Shown here: positions 8,170 to 16,344 of the stretch, piece after piece
How the letters are laid out: each line of letters starts with the position of its first letter
Position numbering within the stretch: the first letter of the stretch is position 1
Assembly (NCBI GenBank): GCA_020848545.1
Contig: JADLHZ010000041.1
Span: 1 to 35,594, forward strand
Direction: 5' to 3'
Source of the DNA: Deltaproteobacteria bacterium
GTDB lineage: Bacteria; Myxococcota; JADLHZ01
DNA: 35,594 bases
Program-made: the position numbers and the translations under genes
Notes under the pieces: model-generated
Told to the model about the DNA's origin: nothing
Databases searched by the model: none
The model's input: only the letters and a program-made list of their open reading frames with translations

Positions 8170-9503
8170 CAATAGACGAACGGGACGATGCGGTGCGGGA
8201 CGCGCTTACAGTACTCCGCCCAGTCGTCGCCGTACTTCTCCTCGCACGCGTGATGATCGCGGCGCTCGCGATCGATGAGCAGCGGCGCGAAGTAGATGAA
8301 GTAGAAGTAGGGCGGAAGGTGCGCGAAGCCGCAGGGCAAACACCACGCGAGCGCCATCATCAGATCGCCCAAGTAGTTCGCGTGCCGCGCGAGCCCCCAC
8401 CAGCCCGAGGTCAACAGCTTGGTGCCGCGCTTCGTCTGCATGAACGTGGCCGGCTTGCCCCAAATGTGCGACGCCGGCTCGGTCTTGAACTTGTGCTTCT
8501 GCAGGTTCGCGGTCCGGAAGATGAAGTAGCCGCCGGCATTCAGAAGGCAGATTCCGATGACCGCCCACCACGCGAGCGCCGGCGCGTGCGTGACGAGGTA
8601 CTGCGCCTGCAGCGAGAAGATGAACGGCATCCACACGACGAAGCCGAAGCCGAGCATGAAGCCGAAATTCTCGTTGTTGATGTCCCAGGTCGAGAGCATC
8701 GCGTGCTCGAAGATGTAGAAGTCGATGACATAGGCGAGTTGGAACAAGACGACGAGCAGCATCGCCAAGCTGAGCGTTCCGTCGCGCTCGTACTGGGCGC
8801 CGGCCATCGCCAAGGTGAGAACGATCCACGTCGTCATCCCGATCTTCGACTCGAAGAAGAGCTTGAGATCGAAGCCGCCCGTCTCGACGCGTTTCGAGGC
8901 GCCAGAAACGTTGACGGTGATGCCTTCGGGCGTGACCGCAGTCGCGGCCGATGACAAGCCACGCAGGCGGGGATTCAATCCGGTGCCCATGAAGTAGTCG
9001 TAGATGAAGTTGCCGCTGCGGTGCTCGACGCGCGACGAGCGCTGCCCGATCCAGTAGAGGAAGGCCGCGAGCACGTACGAGCCGAGGATGCCAACGCTGA
9101 GCAGTGGGCCGAGCTCGGCCAAGATCGTCGACGCGCGCAAGATGCCGCCTGCCCACAGGCCGGCCATCGCCGCCAGCGAGACGCCGAGCGAGAGCAAGCC
9201 GTTCAAGCGGTACTTGAGGACGACGCCGTCGCGCGCCTTCAAGCCCTCGACCACGCGGCCGGGGAGCACGATCTGCAAGACGATCTGAAACGCGAGCCAC
9301 GCAGAGAAGAACCCGAGCGCTCGCCACGTGGGCAACGGCCAATCCGTGAGCGCGGGCAATGCGAGGCTGCCGCCGTGCTTGTGCACGCAGATCCACAGAT
9401 AAACCGAGAGCACCGGCAGCAGCGTCATGAACGCGACGCCGCCGAGGACGCCGCCGAACGCGCGCGGCTCGATGCGGGTAAATGCCGGGGGATTCTCGCT
9501 CAT
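8169..9503 (-). CDS. C-14 sterol reductase (ERG24/TM7SF2 family)
   Basis: 444 residues, polytopic membrane protein of the ERG4/ERG24 family. Its reaction would be NADPH-dependent reduction of the delta14 double bond left by CYP51. Family landmarks are all present: FMGTGLNPRL, GGFDLKLFFE, YIFEHAMLSTWDI, FGFMLGFGFVVWMPF, then GWWGLARHANYLGDLMMALA with WCLPCG. The C-terminus is RRDHHACEEKYGDDW followed by EYCKRVPHRIVPFVY. The C-terminal half is especially close to animal TM7SF2/LBR, which favours delta14 over delta7 or delta24(28) reductases, although these share the fold. Start ATG 9503 overlaps the preceding stop by ATGA, and the longer in-frame extension to 9566 lies inside that gene. It acts in the membrane, fourth step of the operon's order after the Rieske genes. 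Confidence 0.88.
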   Translation of the reverse strand: MSENPPAFTRIEPRAFGGVLGGVAFMTLLPVLSVYLWICVHKHGGSLALPALTDWPLPTWRALGFFSAWLAFQIVLQIVLPGRVVEGLKARDGVVLKYRLNGLLSLGVSLAAMAGLWAGGILRASTILAELGPLLSVGILGSYVLAAFLYWIGQRSSRVEHRSGNFIYDYFMGTGLNPRLRGLSSAATAVTPEGITVNVSGASKRVETGGFDLKLFFESKIGMTTWIVLTLAMAGAQYERDGTLSLAMLLVVLFQLAYVIDFYIFEHAMLSTWDINNENFGFMLGFGFVVWMPFIFSLQAQYLVTHAPALAWWAVIGICLLNAGGYFIFRTANLQKHKFKTEPASHIWGKPATFMQTKRGTKLLTSGWWGLARHANYLGDLMMALAWCLPCGFAHLPPYFYFIYFAPLLIDRERRDHHACEEKYGDDWAEYCKRVPHRIVPFVY

Positions 9504-10534
9504 GCCGCGACGCTGAGCACCGGCGCGCCGGCGCGACGCTTCAACGCACCGCGCGCTTCGAACCACGCGATCTGCTCGTCGTAAGCCGCGAACACGCTGG
9601 TCGGCTTGAACCCGAGATCCGTCTGCGCCTTCTGCGTCGTCGCCGATTTCGAAGAGGACAAGAGGCGGATCGTGCCAGGCGTGAAGCGCGGCGGCACGTC
9701 GGGGAAGAAGCGCTTCATGACGAAGGTCGATGCTGCCGCGACCGGCTTCATCAGCGGCAGCGGCAACTTCAAGCGCGGCATCGGCGCGCCGATCTGCTTG
9801 TGCAAGTGCTGCAAGATGTCTTCGAGCGTGTGGTGGCCGCCGCTCAAGATGTAGCGCTCGCCGGTCTTGCCCTTCTCCATCGCGAGCAAGTGGCCGGCGA
9901 CCACGTCACGGACGGCGACGAACTCGAAGCCGCCGGGCAGATACGCGCGCATTTTACCGGCGGCGAAGTCCAAGATCGTGCGGCCGACGGATGAGGGCAA
10001 ATAGTCGTGCGGGCCGACGACGCCCGACGGATTGACGATGACGATGTCCATGCCGCGCGCGACGGCGCGGTGCGCTTCGAGCTCGCTCACCGCCTTCGAC
10101 AATTCGTAGTCCAAGTGCACGTCATACGGATTCACGGTGAACGTCTCGTCGCTCGGGCCGTGTGGGTTCACGCCGATGGCGCCGAAGGACGAGCAGTAGA
10201 CCGTGCGCTCCACGCCGGCGCGCTCGGCGACGTCGAAGAGGCTCTTCGTGCCGACGACGTTCGTGGCGAAGAGCTCGTCAGTGTCGCCCGCGCGCAGCGA
10301 GACGAACGCCGCCACGTGGTACATGCGATCGCAGCCTTGCACGGCGGGCTTCAACGACTCTTTGTCGCGCAGATCGCCGTAGACGCGCTCGACGTCGAGG
10401 CCGTCCAAGGCGGTGTTGTTCGCGTCGCGCTGGCAGAGCACCTTCACGGCAACGCCGCGCGCGAGCAATTCCCGCACGAGGTTGGCGCCGACGTGGCCAG
10501 AGCCGCCGGTGACGAGCGTCTTCTTGGCGGTCAC
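9500..10534 (-). CDS. SdmB-like NAD(P)-dependent sterol dehydrogenase/decarboxylase
   Basis: 344 residues, extended short-chain dehydrogenase of the 3-beta-hydroxysteroid dehydrogenase group. It shows the cofactor motif G10-x-x-G13-x-x-G16 (TGGSGHVG), a Ser pair at 115-116 and the catalytic Y143-x-x-x-K147 (YELSK). In Methylococcus, SdmB is the known partner of the Rieske oxygenase SdmA: after SdmA oxidises a C-4 methyl to a carboxyl, SdmB oxidises the 3-hydroxyl so the carboxyl is lost, completing C-4 demethylation. That role is inferred here from family and from direct adjacency to the Rieske gene, which it overlaps by four bases (GTGA; GTG start at 10534). General NSDHL-like or dihydroflavonol reductase-like functions are the alternatives. 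Confidence 0.82.
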   Translation of the reverse strand: MTAKKTLVTGGSGHVGANLVRELLARGVAVKVLCQRDANNTALDGLDVERVYGDLRDKESLKPAVQGCDRMYHVAAFVSLRAGDTDELFATNVVGTKSLFDVAERAGVERTVYCSSFGAIGVNPHGPSDETFTVNPYDVHLDYELSKAVSELEAHRAVARGMDIVIVNPSGVVGPHDYLPSSVGRTILDFAAGKMRAYLPGGFEFVAVRDVVAGHLLAMEKGKTGERYILSGGHHTLEDILQHLHKQIGAPMPRLKLPLPLMKPVAAASTFVMKRFFPDVPPRFTPGTIRLLSSSKSATTQKAQTDLGFKPTSVFAAYDEQIAWFEARGALKRRAGAPVLSVAA

Positions 10535-11664
10535 TCTGCCACCTGCAACGACGCCGCGGACGGCGACTCGGTCGCGCGACCAGCTTTCTTCGTGGTCGAG
10601 ACGCGCTTCTTCAGCGACGCTTCGTACTCATCCCACTTCTTCATCGTCAGCTGCTGCGCCTTCGGCACGAAGGGGTTGAACTCGAAGCTCGGCCGGCCGC
10701 CGTGGCGGTTGTGCGCCACTTGCTCGGCTTCCATGATCCAGTTGTCCTGGCCGAGGACGGGCTGCACGTAGAGCTTGTTCGCCAGCGCCATCACCGGCTG
10801 CTGCAGCCAGCGCGGCAGCGTCGCCTTCACGAAGGGCAGCTTGAACGACTTGAACGTGAACACGTAGAAGATGTGCGTCGTCTGCTCGTCGATCGGCCGC
10901 AGAAAGAGCCAGTGCAGGTACTTGCCGTCGATGTCCGAGCGCTGGAACGGATACTCGTACCAGAGCTTGATCGTGTTCAGGTTCACGCTGCCGCTGTCGG
11001 CGAAGTACTTCACGAACGGGCCGCCGCCGATCTTCGTCTCGTAGCGCACTTCGACCGAGTCATCCGTCGTGTCGATGCCGGTGAAGCGCGCCGACGCGAA
11101 CGGCCGGTAATCGCGGTGCAAGAACTCGTGATAGAAGTCGCACACGTTCTCGACGATCATCGAGTGGTGGCACTTGACCACGTAGTCGACCGGGATCGTC
11201 GCCCAGTTCTTTTCGACCGGCTCCATGTGCGGCAGCGCCGAGAGCTGCGCTTTTTCCGGATCGCCCGGGAACACCCAGACGATCCCGTACTTCTCGGTCA
11301 CCGGAAACGAGCCGACGCGGATGTCCGGCCGGTTCTTCGTGCGGACTTCGTGCGGGATCTTCGTGCATTCGCCGCCGCCGTCGAACTGCCAGCCGTGGTA
11401 GCCGCACGCGAGGTCGCAGCCCTGCACCACGCCGAGCGACATCTTCACATGGCGGTGCGCGCAGCGGTCTTCGATCGCGCGCACGACGCCGTCGTCGCCG
11501 CGGTAGACCGCGATCGATTCCTTCCAGAACACGACCTCTTTGACCTCGCCCTTCTTCAGGTCACCCGACCACATGGCCGGGTACCAATAGTCGCCCGAGA
11601 GGCCGGCGGCGCGGACGCGTTCACGGTGCGTGAGGTGCGGTTCGATCGGCGTGGTCGTGCTCAT
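10531..11664 (-). CDS. Rieske non-haem iron oxygenase, SdmA-like sterol C-4 methyl oxidase
   Basis: 377 residues. The Rieske [2Fe-2S] motif is C68-x-H70 with 16 residues to C87-x-x-H90. The mononuclear iron site follows, with N173, D176, H179 and H183 in ENVCDFYHEFLH and a probable third ligand D307 in GQDNWIMEAEQ. This is the two-domain architecture of Rieske oxygenases such as bacterial SdmA, cholesterol 7-desaturase (Neverland) and KshA. Because it sits between a ferredoxin and an SdmB-like dehydrogenase, the most likely reaction is stepwise oxidation of a sterol C-4 methyl group. Start ATG 11664 overlaps the ferredoxin stop by ATGA. No C-terminal membrane anchor is visible. A dedicated ferredoxin reductase is not in the window. 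A sterol desaturase of the Neverland type is the main alternative. Confidence 0.85.
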   Translation of the reverse strand: MSTTTPIEPHLTHRERVRAAGLSGDYWYPAMWSGDLKKGEVKEVVFWKESIAVYRGDDGVVRAIEDRCAHRHVKMSLGVVQGCDLACGYHGWQFDGGGECTKIPHEVRTKNRPDIRVGSFPVTEKYGIVWVFPGDPEKAQLSALPHMEPVEKNWATIPVDYVVKCHHSMIVENVCDFYHEFLHRDYRPFASARFTGIDTTDDSVEVRYETKIGGGPFVKYFADSGSVNLNTIKLWYEYPFQRSDIDGKYLHWLFLRPIDEQTTHIFYVFTFKSFKLPFVKATLPRWLQQPVMALANKLYVQPVLGQDNWIMEAEQVAHNRHGGRPSFEFNPFVPKAQQLTMKKWDEYEASLKKRVSTTKKAGRATESPSAASLQVAE

Positions 11665-11957
11665 CCTGATACCTCTGCGACAACATCGTCGCCTTCAACG
11701 CGCGTCTTGTAACACGCGACTTCGCCTTCGCCGTAGACTTCCTTGCCCGTCGTCACGTCGTAGGTCCAATCGTGCCACGGGCAGGTCACGTGGGTGCCTT
11801 GCACGATGCCTTCGCTCAGCGGTCCGCCGAGGTGCGCGCAGGTGTTGTCGATGGCGTGAAAGGCGCCGTCGCAGTTGAACACTGCGAGCTCTTTGCCGCC
11901 GGCAGTGAACTTGCGTCCCTTGCCGTTCGGCACGTCTGCAGTCTTGCAGACCTTCAT
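11661..11957 (-). CDS. Rieske-type ferredoxin
   Basis: 98 residues forming a single Rieske domain with C40-x-H42, 16 residues, then C59-x-x-H62 (CAHLGGPLSEG ... CPWHDW). Ferredoxins of this type carry single electrons from a reductase to a Rieske oxygenase or to a bacterial P450. Here the gene lies exactly between a P450 and a Rieske oxygenase, overlapping both by four bases. It therefore probably feeds one or both sterol oxidations. No signal peptide, so cytoplasmic. It could also be called a NirD-like protein, but no nitrite reductase large subunit is nearby. Confidence 0.87.
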   Translation of the reverse strand: MKVCKTADVPNGKGRKFTAGGKELAVFNCDGAFHAIDNTCAHLGGPLSEGIVQGTHVTCPWHDWTYDVTTGKEVYGEGEVACYKTRVEGDDVVAEVSG

Positions 11958-13321
11958 CCGACGGCTTTCAACGGCACCTGCACGAGCGGCGCCTTCCTAC
12001 GGCGGTAGCGCGCGCGGCATGGCTGGTGCGGCCCGACGAGGATGCGCTTGTAGTCCGGCGAGTATGAGTCTTCGATGAGCTCGAGCTCGAAGTTGCGCAC
12101 GAGCACGCTCGACGTCGCTACGAGCTGCAGCATGGCGAAGACGGCGCCGAGGCAGCGGTGCTTGCCGCCGCCGAAGGGCAGAAACGCGAGCGGGTGCTGC
12201 TTGTCTTCTTCGCGGCCTGGGCCGAAGCGATCCGGATCGTACTTCGTCGGATCTTTGAAGATCGTCGGGATCATCTGCGACGCGGCCGGCGAGCAGAGGA
12301 CCATCTGGCCCTTCTTGATGTCGTACTGCTCGTGCTGGAAGTCCTTCAGCACGCGGCGCATGACCATGATGATCGCCGGGTACATGCGCAGCGTCTCTTT
12401 GATGCTCCGCTCGAGCGTGTGCATGGCGCGGAGGTCTTCGATCCGCATTTGGTGCCCGTCGCCCATGATCGCTGCTTGCTCGTCCATGACCCGCTTCAAG
12501 TAGTCCGGGTGCTGGTGCATCAGGATCGTGTTCCACGAGAAGGTCACGCCGCTCGTGTGGTGGCCGGCGAACATGACGGTGAGCAGCATGCCCACGACCT
12601 CGTCGTCGGTCATCGGGCGGCCGTTCGAGTAGCGCGCTTCGAGCAGCGCTTGCAGGATGTCGTTCTCTTCGCGCTTCGTGTTCCGGCGCTCGTCGACGAC
12701 CTTCTTGATCATCTCGCCGAGCTTCGCCCGCGCTTTGTCGCGGCGGCGGTGCGCCGGGATCGGCAGGTACGGGTTCAAGAACGAGAGCAGCGTCAGGCTG
12801 CCTTCCATCTCTTGGTAGAGGCGCGCGAACTCGCCCGAGAGGTGCTTTCTGAAGTCGCTGCCGAGCAGCGCGCGCGACGAGGTGTAGATCGTGAGCTCGT
12901 TGCCCACGTCGTAGAGATCCATCACGCCTTCGTTGTCGAATTTTTCGAAGAAGAGCTCCGCTTCTTCGACGAAGCAGTCGGAGTAGGTCTTCAAGCGTTG
13001 CTCGCGGAGCGCCGGATGCAAGAACGCGAGCTGCTCCTTCATGATCTCGGGCGTCGTGTCGTAGGCGATGCCCTTGCCGAAGATCGGCGTGACGAATTGG
13101 TAGACTTCTTTTTGGCTGACGACGTCGTCCGGCATGCGGAAGAAGGTCTCGTGCGCCTTCAAGCCGCTGAACACGACGGTGTCGGCGCCAGGGAGCTTCA
13201 TGCCGAAGACGTCGCCGTGGCGCTCGCGGCCTCGCGTGATGAGGTCGACGGGACCTTTACGAAGCTCGAGGGCGTGACCAATGAAAGGCAGGGCTCCAGC
13301 GAGCATCGGAGGTTTGGCCAT
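11954..13321 (-). CDS. CYP51-family sterol 14-alpha-demethylase
   Basis: 455-residue cytochrome P450. The CYP51-specific B'/C segment YQFVTPIFGKGIAYD (74-88) and the I-helix motif FAGHHTSG (251-258, with the family's His-Thr in place of the usual acid-Thr) identify the subfamily. ExxR is E309-R312 and the haem loop FLPFGGGKHRCLG carries the thiolate Cys390. CYP51 removes the 14-alpha-methyl group in three oxygen-dependent steps, leaving a delta14 bond for the C-14 reductase encoded downstream. Phe76 occupies the site where plant and T. brucei enzymes, which prefer C4-monomethylated sterols, carry Phe. There is little N-terminal anchor. Start ATG 13321 has no Shine-Dalgarno sequence, and a TTGACA lies 35 bases upstream, so a very short leader is possible. 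First gene of the operon. Confidence 0.88.
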   Translation of the reverse strand: MAKPPMLAGALPFIGHALELRKGPVDLITRGRERHGDVFGMKLPGADTVVFSGLKAHETFFRMPDDVVSQKEVYQFVTPIFGKGIAYDTTPEIMKEQLAFLHPALREQRLKTYSDCFVEEAELFFEKFDNEGVMDLYDVGNELTIYTSSRALLGSDFRKHLSGEFARLYQEMEGSLTLLSFLNPYLPIPAHRRRDKARAKLGEMIKKVVDERRNTKREENDILQALLEARYSNGRPMTDDEVVGMLLTVMFAGHHTSGVTFSWNTILMHQHPDYLKRVMDEQAAIMGDGHQMRIEDLRAMHTLERSIKETLRMYPAIIMVMRRVLKDFQHEQYDIKKGQMVLCSPAASQMIPTIFKDPTKYDPDRFGPGREEDKQHPLAFLPFGGGKHRCLGAVFAMLQLVATSSVLVRNFELELIEDSYSPDYKRILVGPHQPCRARYRRRKAPLVQVPLKAVG

Positions 13322-13337
13322 ATGGCGGCGGCGCGTA

Positions 13338-13361
13338 ACAAAAGACGCGACAAAGTGTCAA
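13338..13361 (-). promoter_or_regulatory. Candidate promoter of the sterol operon
   Basis: On the minus strand a perfect -35 hexamer TTGACA occupies 13361-13356. A weak -10 candidate (TGTTAC, about 15 bases on) follows near 13340-13335. Transcription would begin within roughly ten bases of the P450 start codon, giving a near-leaderless message, consistent with the lack of a ribosome binding site there. The region is shared with the divergent isomerase gene. Confidence 0.4.
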
Positions 13362-13474
13362 TTTCGTTTGCGTGGCGCGCGTTTCCGATCCGTCACAATG
13401 GCGCAAGAGCAAGATCGAATGGCGCTTTCTATGGGCTGGTCAAAGCCCCGCCGATGCGTCTATGCGAGCGCTCG

Positions 13475-14224
13475 ATGGACGCGCCTGTGCAACGCACGTG
13501 GTTCTCGCCGGATCAAAGCCGCGCTTGGGGCGAGCGCTTCTTCCTCTATTACACGCCCGTCTGGGTCGCGATCGTCGCGATCCCCATGATCGCCGGCTGG
13601 GTGCGAAGCTGGGGCGACGTGGGCCTCACCGCCATCGGCCTCCTCGTCTGCGTGCCGCCGATCGTGCTGCCGTGGTTTCTCGCCAAAGACGCCCGCGCGC
13701 GCGCGTACGCGAACCGCGTGAACCTGTGGATCTTCGTGCTCTCGTTCTTCGGCAACTACTTCATCTGCCGTTACTTCGAGGACGTGCTCGGCCTGCGCTA
13801 CAACTTCCCGACGACGTGGAACCTCGGCGCGCTGATCCTCGGCACCAAGCAGATGCCGATCCCGATCACGATGTACCTGCTCACGCACGCGTACTTCCTC
13901 ACCTACCACGCCGCGATCCTGGTCGCCTGGCGGCGCTTCGGCAAGGGCAACCTCCTGGTGCTCATCGCGACGTGCTGCTTCTTCGCGTTCTTGGAGACGG
14001 CGACCATGGCGACGCCCTTTCTCGACGGGCTCTTTTGGTACGAGAGCAAGACGAAGATGCTCACCGTCGGCACGCTGATGTACGGCAGCTTGTTCATGGT
14101 CAGCGCGCCGTTCGTCGCGAAGATCACGCCCGAGACGCCTTACAAGCAAGTGGCTCTGACGGTGCTCGCGGCCAACATGCTGCAATTCTGGCTCTTCGAG
14201 GCGTGGGCTCGCGTCTTGCTGTAA
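13475..14224 (+). CDS. Cyclopropylsterol (cycloeucalenol) isomerase-like membrane protein
   Basis: 249 residues with six or so hydrophobic segments. It resembles plant CPI1 (about 280 residues), which opens the 9,19-cyclopropane ring of cycloeucalenol to give obtusifoliol. From memory of the Arabidopsis protein, matching blocks occur in order: RAWGERFFLYYTPVW (16-30), VNLWIFVLSFFGNYF (82-96) followed by VLGLRYNFPT, the TMYLLTHAYFLTYHAA region (132-147), AFLETATMA (171-179), and LTVGTLMYGSLFMVSAPF (196-213). The match was made by eye, without alignment. Start is ATG 13475, just before the conserved region; ATG 13454 is in frame. The long open frame upstream of it is only antisense of the P450. 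It is divergent from the CYP51 gene, so shared regulation is likely. Confidence 0.8.
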   Translation: MDAPVQRTWFSPDQSRAWGERFFLYYTPVWVAIVAIPMIAGWVRSWGDVGLTAIGLLVCVPPIVLPWFLAKDARARAYANRVNLWIFVLSFFGNYFICRYFEDVLGLRYNFPTTWNLGALILGTKQMPIPITMYLLTHAYFLTYHAAILVAWRRFGKGNLLVLIATCCFFAFLETATMATPFLDGLFWYESKTKMLTVGTLMYGSLFMVSAPFVAKITPETPYKQVALTVLAANMLQFWLFEAWARVLL

Positions 14225-14241
14225 ACGGGCGAACGCTGGAC

Positions 14242-14257
14242 AGACCTCTGCGGGTCT
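14242..14257. terminator. Small inverted repeat between convergent genes
   Basis: AGACC (14242-14246) pairs with GGTCT (14253-14257) around a six-base loop, between the isomerase stop (14224) and the stop of the cNMP-binding gene (14256-14258). Only five pairs and no T-run, so this is a weak terminator candidate. Confidence 0.25.
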
Positions 14258-16241
14258 AGAGCCGGCCGCCCGGCACGAGGTTCCCGGCCATCTCCACGCG
14301 CTGCTCCCAGAAAAACGGCTGATCGAAGAGCTCGAGGCTCTTTTGCCGCGAGCGGAACAACTGCACGATGAACTTCATGCGGTCATCCAAGTTGCCCCAG
14401 TCGGCGAAGCCCGAGTGCGCCCGCGAGAAGTGCTTGACGATGCGCGCGAGCTCTTGGTTGTCGAGCGACTGCAGCATGTCGGCGTAGATCCGCGCGTTCG
14501 GCAGGTTCGGGATCTCGCTGCCCAGGCGCAAGACACCGTACGGCAAGCGCAGCGTCATCAGGCTCTGCGTGGCGAGCCGGCGCCAGAGCACGGTCACCTT
14601 CTCGAGGGCTTTGACGACCAAGCGATGCTTCGGCAGCTCGGCGAGCCCGAGCGCGAGCGGCGTGTTCAATGCGTCGATGATGTTCGGCTGCAGGCGCATC
14701 TGCTCGTGCAAGCCGACCTTGATGTTGCCGAGCAGGATCAGCTCCGTCTTGCGCTTCATGTTCGGCTCGAAGGTCGCTTCGTAATAGTGGGCGAGGGCTT
14801 CCTTCAGCGTGTCTTGGCCGCCGGCTTCGGTGGCGCCGGACTTCATGGTGTCCAAGAACGCGCTCAGCTTCTCGCGCGAGTACTCGCTGTCCGCGTGGAA
14901 GGTGCGGACGAAGCGCGCGAAGATCGGCGCCAGCTCGGCGAAGACCTTCAAGTTGCCGGCCGAGATCGAGTCGCTCACGCCCTGCAGGATCGTCTCGACC
15001 TTCTTCATCGCCCATGACGACGCGAAGGTTTGCTCGGCGCGCTCGAGGAGCGCAGCGGCGCGGCGGTTCTGCTTCAGCATCAAGATGGCGCCATAGAACG
15101 GCAGCTCTTCGCGCCGGATCGAGTAGCCCGCGGTCTTCGACGCGTTGCAGGCGAAGGTGCACCAATTGGCGTCTTCGTGGCCGAGCAAGGTCGTCAGCTG
15201 CAGCGAGAGGCGGTGGTACATCTGCGTGATCTTCAGATTGCGCAGCACGAGGTTCTCGGTCTTCGTGATGTCTTCGCACTCCTCCACGCTGACGACGCCG
15301 CTCGAGCGCACCTGCGTCACGACGCCGCGCTGGCGAATGCGGCGGTTCAAGCGATCCATCAGCACCTTCGTGAAGATCACCATCGTCTGCGGGTGCTCGG
15401 CGACCAAGCGACCGAAGCCGGCTTGCGACAGCCGCAAGAGCTCGCTGTCGCGCTCGGTGACGACGTAGGCCGAGCGCAGAGCGTTCCCGAGCAGCGCCAT
15501 CTCGCCCACGGACTCACCCGGGCCGATCTCGCCGAGATCGATCTCGCTGCCGTCTTCGTTCTTTGTGTAGGCGCGCAGGCGCCCGGCGAGGACGAAGTAG
15601 AGGCAGTCGCCCTTTTCGCCCTCGCGCATGAGCACGGTGCCGCGCGGCAGCGGTTGCCACTGCGTCTCGGCTTCGAGGCCGGCGAGCTTCGATGGCTCGA
15701 CCGACACGATCTCGGCGAGGTGCTTCGACAACGCTTCGGGGCTTGGCCGATGCCGGCGCGTCTTCGCCCAATTCAAGCGGTAGACGAGGCCCGAGGTGAG
15801 CGTCTCCGAGAGCTTCGGGTTCTGCGCGATGAACTTCTGCAGCGTGTCGCGCGACAAAGCGATGAGCTCGCACTCCGTGACCGCCGTCACCGTGGCCATG
15901 CGCGGCGTTCGGCCGAGCAGCGCGATCTCGCCGAAGTGCTCGCCTTCGCGCACCTCGCCAAGGACGACGTCGCCGTACTCCGACTTCTGCGTGACGCGCA
16001 GGCGGCCCGCGACCACGAGGTACATGTGATCGCCTGGGTCGCCTTCCTTGATGAACACTTCGCCGGCCGGGATCCGCGCTTGGTTGCACGCCGCAGCGAG
16101 CGCCGAAATCTGCTGCTGATCGAGATCGCCGAAGAGGTGCGTGGCGCGCAGTTGGCTCGCGACGCGATCGTCGGCCTCTCGATCTTCATTCTCCGGAACG
16201 ACAGCGACTTCTTCTTCGGCGAGCGCGACGGCGGTGGTCAT
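14256..16241 (-). CDS. Protein with two cyclic-nucleotide-binding domains
   Basis: 661 residues. Two CNMP-binding beta-barrels lie in tandem. The first is at about 36-150, with its phosphate-binding cassette F103-G-E-I-A-L-L and R114. The second is at about 176-320, with SVGEMALLGNALRS around 245-257. Residues from about 330 to 661 form an all-helical region I do not recognise; no kinase, cyclase or HTH motif is visible. Such proteins sense cAMP or cGMP, and tandem domains recall regulatory subunits of PKA-like systems. The strong ribosome binding site GAGGGGAAG lies just before ATG 16241, fixing the start. It is convergent with the isomerase gene and upstream of nothing on its strand except the methyltransferase 103 bases away. 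Confidence 0.8.
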   Translation of the reverse strand: MTTAVALAEEEVAVVPENEDREADDRVASQLRATHLFGDLDQQQISALAAACNQARIPAGEVFIKEGDPGDHMYLVVAGRLRVTQKSEYGDVVLGEVREGEHFGEIALLGRTPRMATVTAVTECELIALSRDTLQKFIAQNPKLSETLTSGLVYRLNWAKTRRHRPSPEALSKHLAEIVSVEPSKLAGLEAETQWQPLPRGTVLMREGEKGDCLYFVLAGRLRAYTKNEDGSEIDLGEIGPGESVGEMALLGNALRSAYVVTERDSELLRLSQAGFGRLVAEHPQTMVIFTKVLMDRLNRRIRQRGVVTQVRSSGVVSVEECEDITKTENLVLRNLKITQMYHRLSLQLTTLLGHEDANWCTFACNASKTAGYSIRREELPFYGAILMLKQNRRAAALLERAEQTFASSWAMKKVETILQGVSDSISAGNLKVFAELAPIFARFVRTFHADSEYSREKLSAFLDTMKSGATEAGGQDTLKEALAHYYEATFEPNMKRKTELILLGNIKVGLHEQMRLQPNIIDALNTPLALGLAELPKHRLVVKALEKVTVLWRRLATQSLMTLRLPYGVLRLGSEIPNLPNARIYADMLQSLDNQELARIVKHFSRAHSGFADWGNLDDRMKFIVQLFRSRQKSLELFDQPFFWEQRVEMAGNLVPGGRL

Positions 16242-16344
16242 GGTGCTTCCCCTCTCGATGGAGGGCGCGCGGCTAGCGTGCGCTGAAGCGATCGGTCAAT
16301 CGAAATCGCGCACGGTGATCAGGCTCACGTCCCTCAGTGCGGCA

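Noticed and set aside
12158-13474. Very long plus-strand open frame running into the isomerase gene
   Set aside because: It is the antisense of the CYP51 gene. Its translation is Arg/Val/His-rich without any motif, and the conserved isomerase sequence begins only near 13475.
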